24,809 nt of DNA from JABDCI01 sp964475835 (GTDB taxonomy: Bacteria > Verrucomicrobiota > Verrucomicrobiia > JABWAM01): assembly GCA_964475835.1 (NCBI GenBank), contig CAYYYL010000041.1:1-24809 (forward strand), read 5' to 3'. A program made the position numbers and the translations under genes. The notes beneath the pieces are model-generated. The model had not been told where the DNA came from. It saw only the letters and a program-made list of their open reading frames with translations, and did no database searches. Shown here in pieces: positions 23,079 through 24,809 of the stretch. Numbering within the stretch: position 1 is the first letter of the stretch; every line of letters begins with the position of its first letter.

Positions 23079-24734
23079 ATGAATATCGCACTAGCCCAGA
23101 TCAACACCACGATCGGAGATTTCGCGGGCAACACCGCCCGCATTCTCGAACACTATCGTCGTGCCTGTGCCCAAAAGGCCGATCTGGTCCTTTTTCCCGA
23201 ACTCGCCATTTGTGGGTATCCCCCTCGCGATCTCCTCCTGAAACCCGCATTTGTTCAGGATAACCTTGCTGCCCTTGAAAATCTGGCAAAGGAGATCAAA
23301 GGTCCCCCAGTCGTCATCGGCTACGTCGATCGCAATTCAGGTCCCGGACGGCCCCTTCGCAATTCCGCGGCGGTGATCCAGAATGGAAACATCACGCACC
23401 GGATTCACAAAACGCTTCTCCCCACCTATGACGTCTTCGATGAAGACCGTTATTTCGAACCCGCTGAAACCAATCCGGTGATTTCTTTACTCGGGGAAAA
23501 AATCGGCATCACCATCTGTGAAGACATCTGGAATGACGAGGACTTCTGGCCCTCGCGCATTTATCGGAGGGATCCCGTGAAAGAGCTGAAGGCCCAGGGC
23601 ATGACCCTGCTCCTCAACATTTCCGCCTCCCCCTGGCATCTCAAAAAGGAACAGACCCGGTATCGTATGCTTGAAACCATCGCCCGCAACGATGGCATCG
23701 CCATCGCCTACTGCAACGCCGTCGGAGGAAACGATGAACTCCTTTTTGACGGACAGAGCATGGCTTTCGACAAAACCGGAAAATTAACCGCCCTTGGAAA
23801 AAGTTTTGAGGAGGATTTGTTGTTCACACCGTTCACTCCCTCCATTGCCTTCCAGGAAAAATCCGATGCTGAGCTTCTGTTCCGAGCCCTGGGCCTTGGT
23901 TTGCGCGACTACGTGCACAAATGTGGATTCCGCTCCGTCGTGCTCGGACTCTCGGGTGGAATTGACTCCGCCCTCACCGCCTGCATTGCCGTCGCCGCCC
24001 TTGGAAAAGAGAATGTGTTCGGGGTGGCCATGCCTTCCAAATTTTCATCACAGGGAAGCATCGACGATGCCCAAAAACTGGCACATAACTTGGGCATTCG
24101 CTTCGAGATTATTCCCATCCAGCCCCAGGTGGATGCCTTCCGCACCTCGCTCTCCTCGGTGTTCGCCGGCAAAGCCGAGGATACAACCGAGGAAAACATT
24201 CAATCCCGCGTGCGGGGGCTTACCCTCATGGCGATTTCCAACAAATTTGGATCGCTCCTCATTACCACGGGAAACAAAAGCGAACTTGCCACCGGATATT
24301 GCACCCTATACGGCGACATGTGTGGCGGTCTCGCGGTGATCTCCGATCTTTCGAAGATGCAGGTGTATGATGTCTCCCGCTGGATCAACGGAAACCCGAC
24401 TTCCACCTGCCTTGCCAGCGAAGTCATTCCCGCAGATTCGATCGAAAAACCGCCCTCAGCTGAATTGCGCCCAAATCAAAAAGATCAGGACACCCTCCCC
24501 CCCTATCCCCTGCTCGACCAGCTCCTTACGGCCTATGTGGAACAACAGCAACCAGCGCAGGAAATCGCCCGGAATGGGTTGGATTCCAAACTCGTCCAGG
24601 AGTGGACACGCCGGATCGATAGCAACGAATACAAGCGGCGCCAGGCCGCTCCCGGCCTGCGCGTCACCAGCAAAGCCTTCGGCGTCGGACGTCGCATGCC
24701 CATCGCCCAACGTTACCGGGAGACAATCCTTTGA
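23079..24734 (+). CDS. nadE: Glutamine-dependent NAD+ synthetase
   Basis: This 551-residue cytosolic enzyme makes NAD+ from deamido-NAD+, ATP and glutamine, the last step of NAD synthesis. The N-terminal nitrilase-fold glutaminase domain (about 1-260) has the Glu-Lys-Cys triad: Glu41 in LFPELAICG, Lys111 in IHKTLLP and Cys147 in TICEDIWND. The C-terminal synthetase domain (about 265-551) has the ATP pyrophosphatase loop LSGGIDS (Ser292-Ser297), TTGNKSELATGY and LYGDMCGG. Length and domain order match the two-domain bacterial form. The gene is monocistronic here: a repeat separates it from the helicase gene, and 75 bases without a gene follow it to the window end. No strong ribosome site precedes the start. 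Confidence 0.97.
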   Translation: MNIALAQINTTIGDFAGNTARILEHYRRACAQKADLVLFPELAICGYPPRDLLLKPAFVQDNLAALENLAKEIKGPPVVIGYVDRNSGPGRPLRNSAAVIQNGNITHRIHKTLLPTYDVFDEDRYFEPAETNPVISLLGEKIGITICEDIWNDEDFWPSRIYRRDPVKELKAQGMTLLLNISASPWHLKKEQTRYRMLETIARNDGIAIAYCNAVGGNDELLFDGQSMAFDKTGKLTALGKSFEEDLLFTPFTPSIAFQEKSDAELLFRALGLGLRDYVHKCGFRSVVLGLSGGIDSALTACIAVAALGKENVFGVAMPSKFSSQGSIDDAQKLAHNLGIRFEIIPIQPQVDAFRTSLSSVFAGKAEDTTEENIQSRVRGLTLMAISNKFGSLLITTGNKSELATGYCTLYGDMCGGLAVISDLSKMQVYDVSRWINGNPTSTCLASEVIPADSIEKPPSAELRPNQKDQDTLPPYPLLDQLLTAYVEQQQPAQEIARNGLDSKLVQEWTRRIDSNEYKRRQAAPGLRVTSKAFGVGRRMPIAQRYRETIL

Positions 24735-24809
24735 TCTCTGAGGGAATTGCGGATTAACAGCTTGCTGAAAAAGTGGGAACGGCCGCGCGAAAATGCATTT
24801 AGCTGTATG

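Noticed and set aside
24735..24809. Possible insertion-sequence end after nadE
   Set aside because: The 75 bases hold no gene and only a short CAGC-TT-GCTG symmetry; too little sequence to support an element.

Overview
The window is about 24.8 kb of moderately GC-rich, densely coding DNA from a Gram-negative bacterium. Evidence for an outer membrane is a beta-barrel porin ending in phenylalanine. A Verrucomicrobiota or other PVC-type host is my best guess, from the large modular secreted protein, the many genes without a clear Shine-Dalgarno sequence, the enlarged Pst permeases and the GC-rich palindromic repeats. This is inference; no rRNA or other phylogenetic marker is present.

Layout. 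(1) Bases 1-3320 hold the 3' part of a very large secreted modular protein: cadherin-like repeats, a serine esterase with a complete catalytic triad, a PKD domain and a right-handed beta-helix of the pectate-lyase type. (2) Bases 3400-8035, plus strand: two overlapping CNNM/CorC-type membrane proteins, a HAD phosphatase and a sodium:solute symporter. (3) Bases 8026-18915, minus strand: an eight-gene run reading porin, pstS, pstC, pstA, pstB, phoU, GT4 glycosyltransferase, TPR protein. In front of it lie four PhoB-type half-sites spaced exactly 11 bp apart (19006-19045). Hairpins between porin and pstS and between pstS and pstC probably set relative expression. (4) Bases 19091-20323, plus strand: a divergent secreted C39-like cysteine protease. 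(5) Bases 20513-22924: an SF1 UvrD-type helicase with a complete DEDDh (DnaQ-like) exonuclease inserted between helicase motifs IV and V, flanked by palindromic repeats. (6) Bases 23079-24734: glutamine-dependent NAD synthetase.

How the genes work together. The clearest system is a phosphate-starvation unit. The porin admits phosphate across the outer membrane, PstS binds it, PstCAB pumps it in, and PhoU couples transport to signalling. The glycosyltransferase and TPR genes at the end of the same run may be part of the starvation response, for example phosphate-sparing envelope remodelling. PstC carries a predicted periplasmic beta-propeller and PstA a predicted periplasmic coiled coil, so this is an enlarged Pst variant. 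The most unusual single gene is the helicase-exonuclease fusion. No RNA genes, CRISPR array, complete insertion sequence or gene-free stretch above 300 bases was seen.
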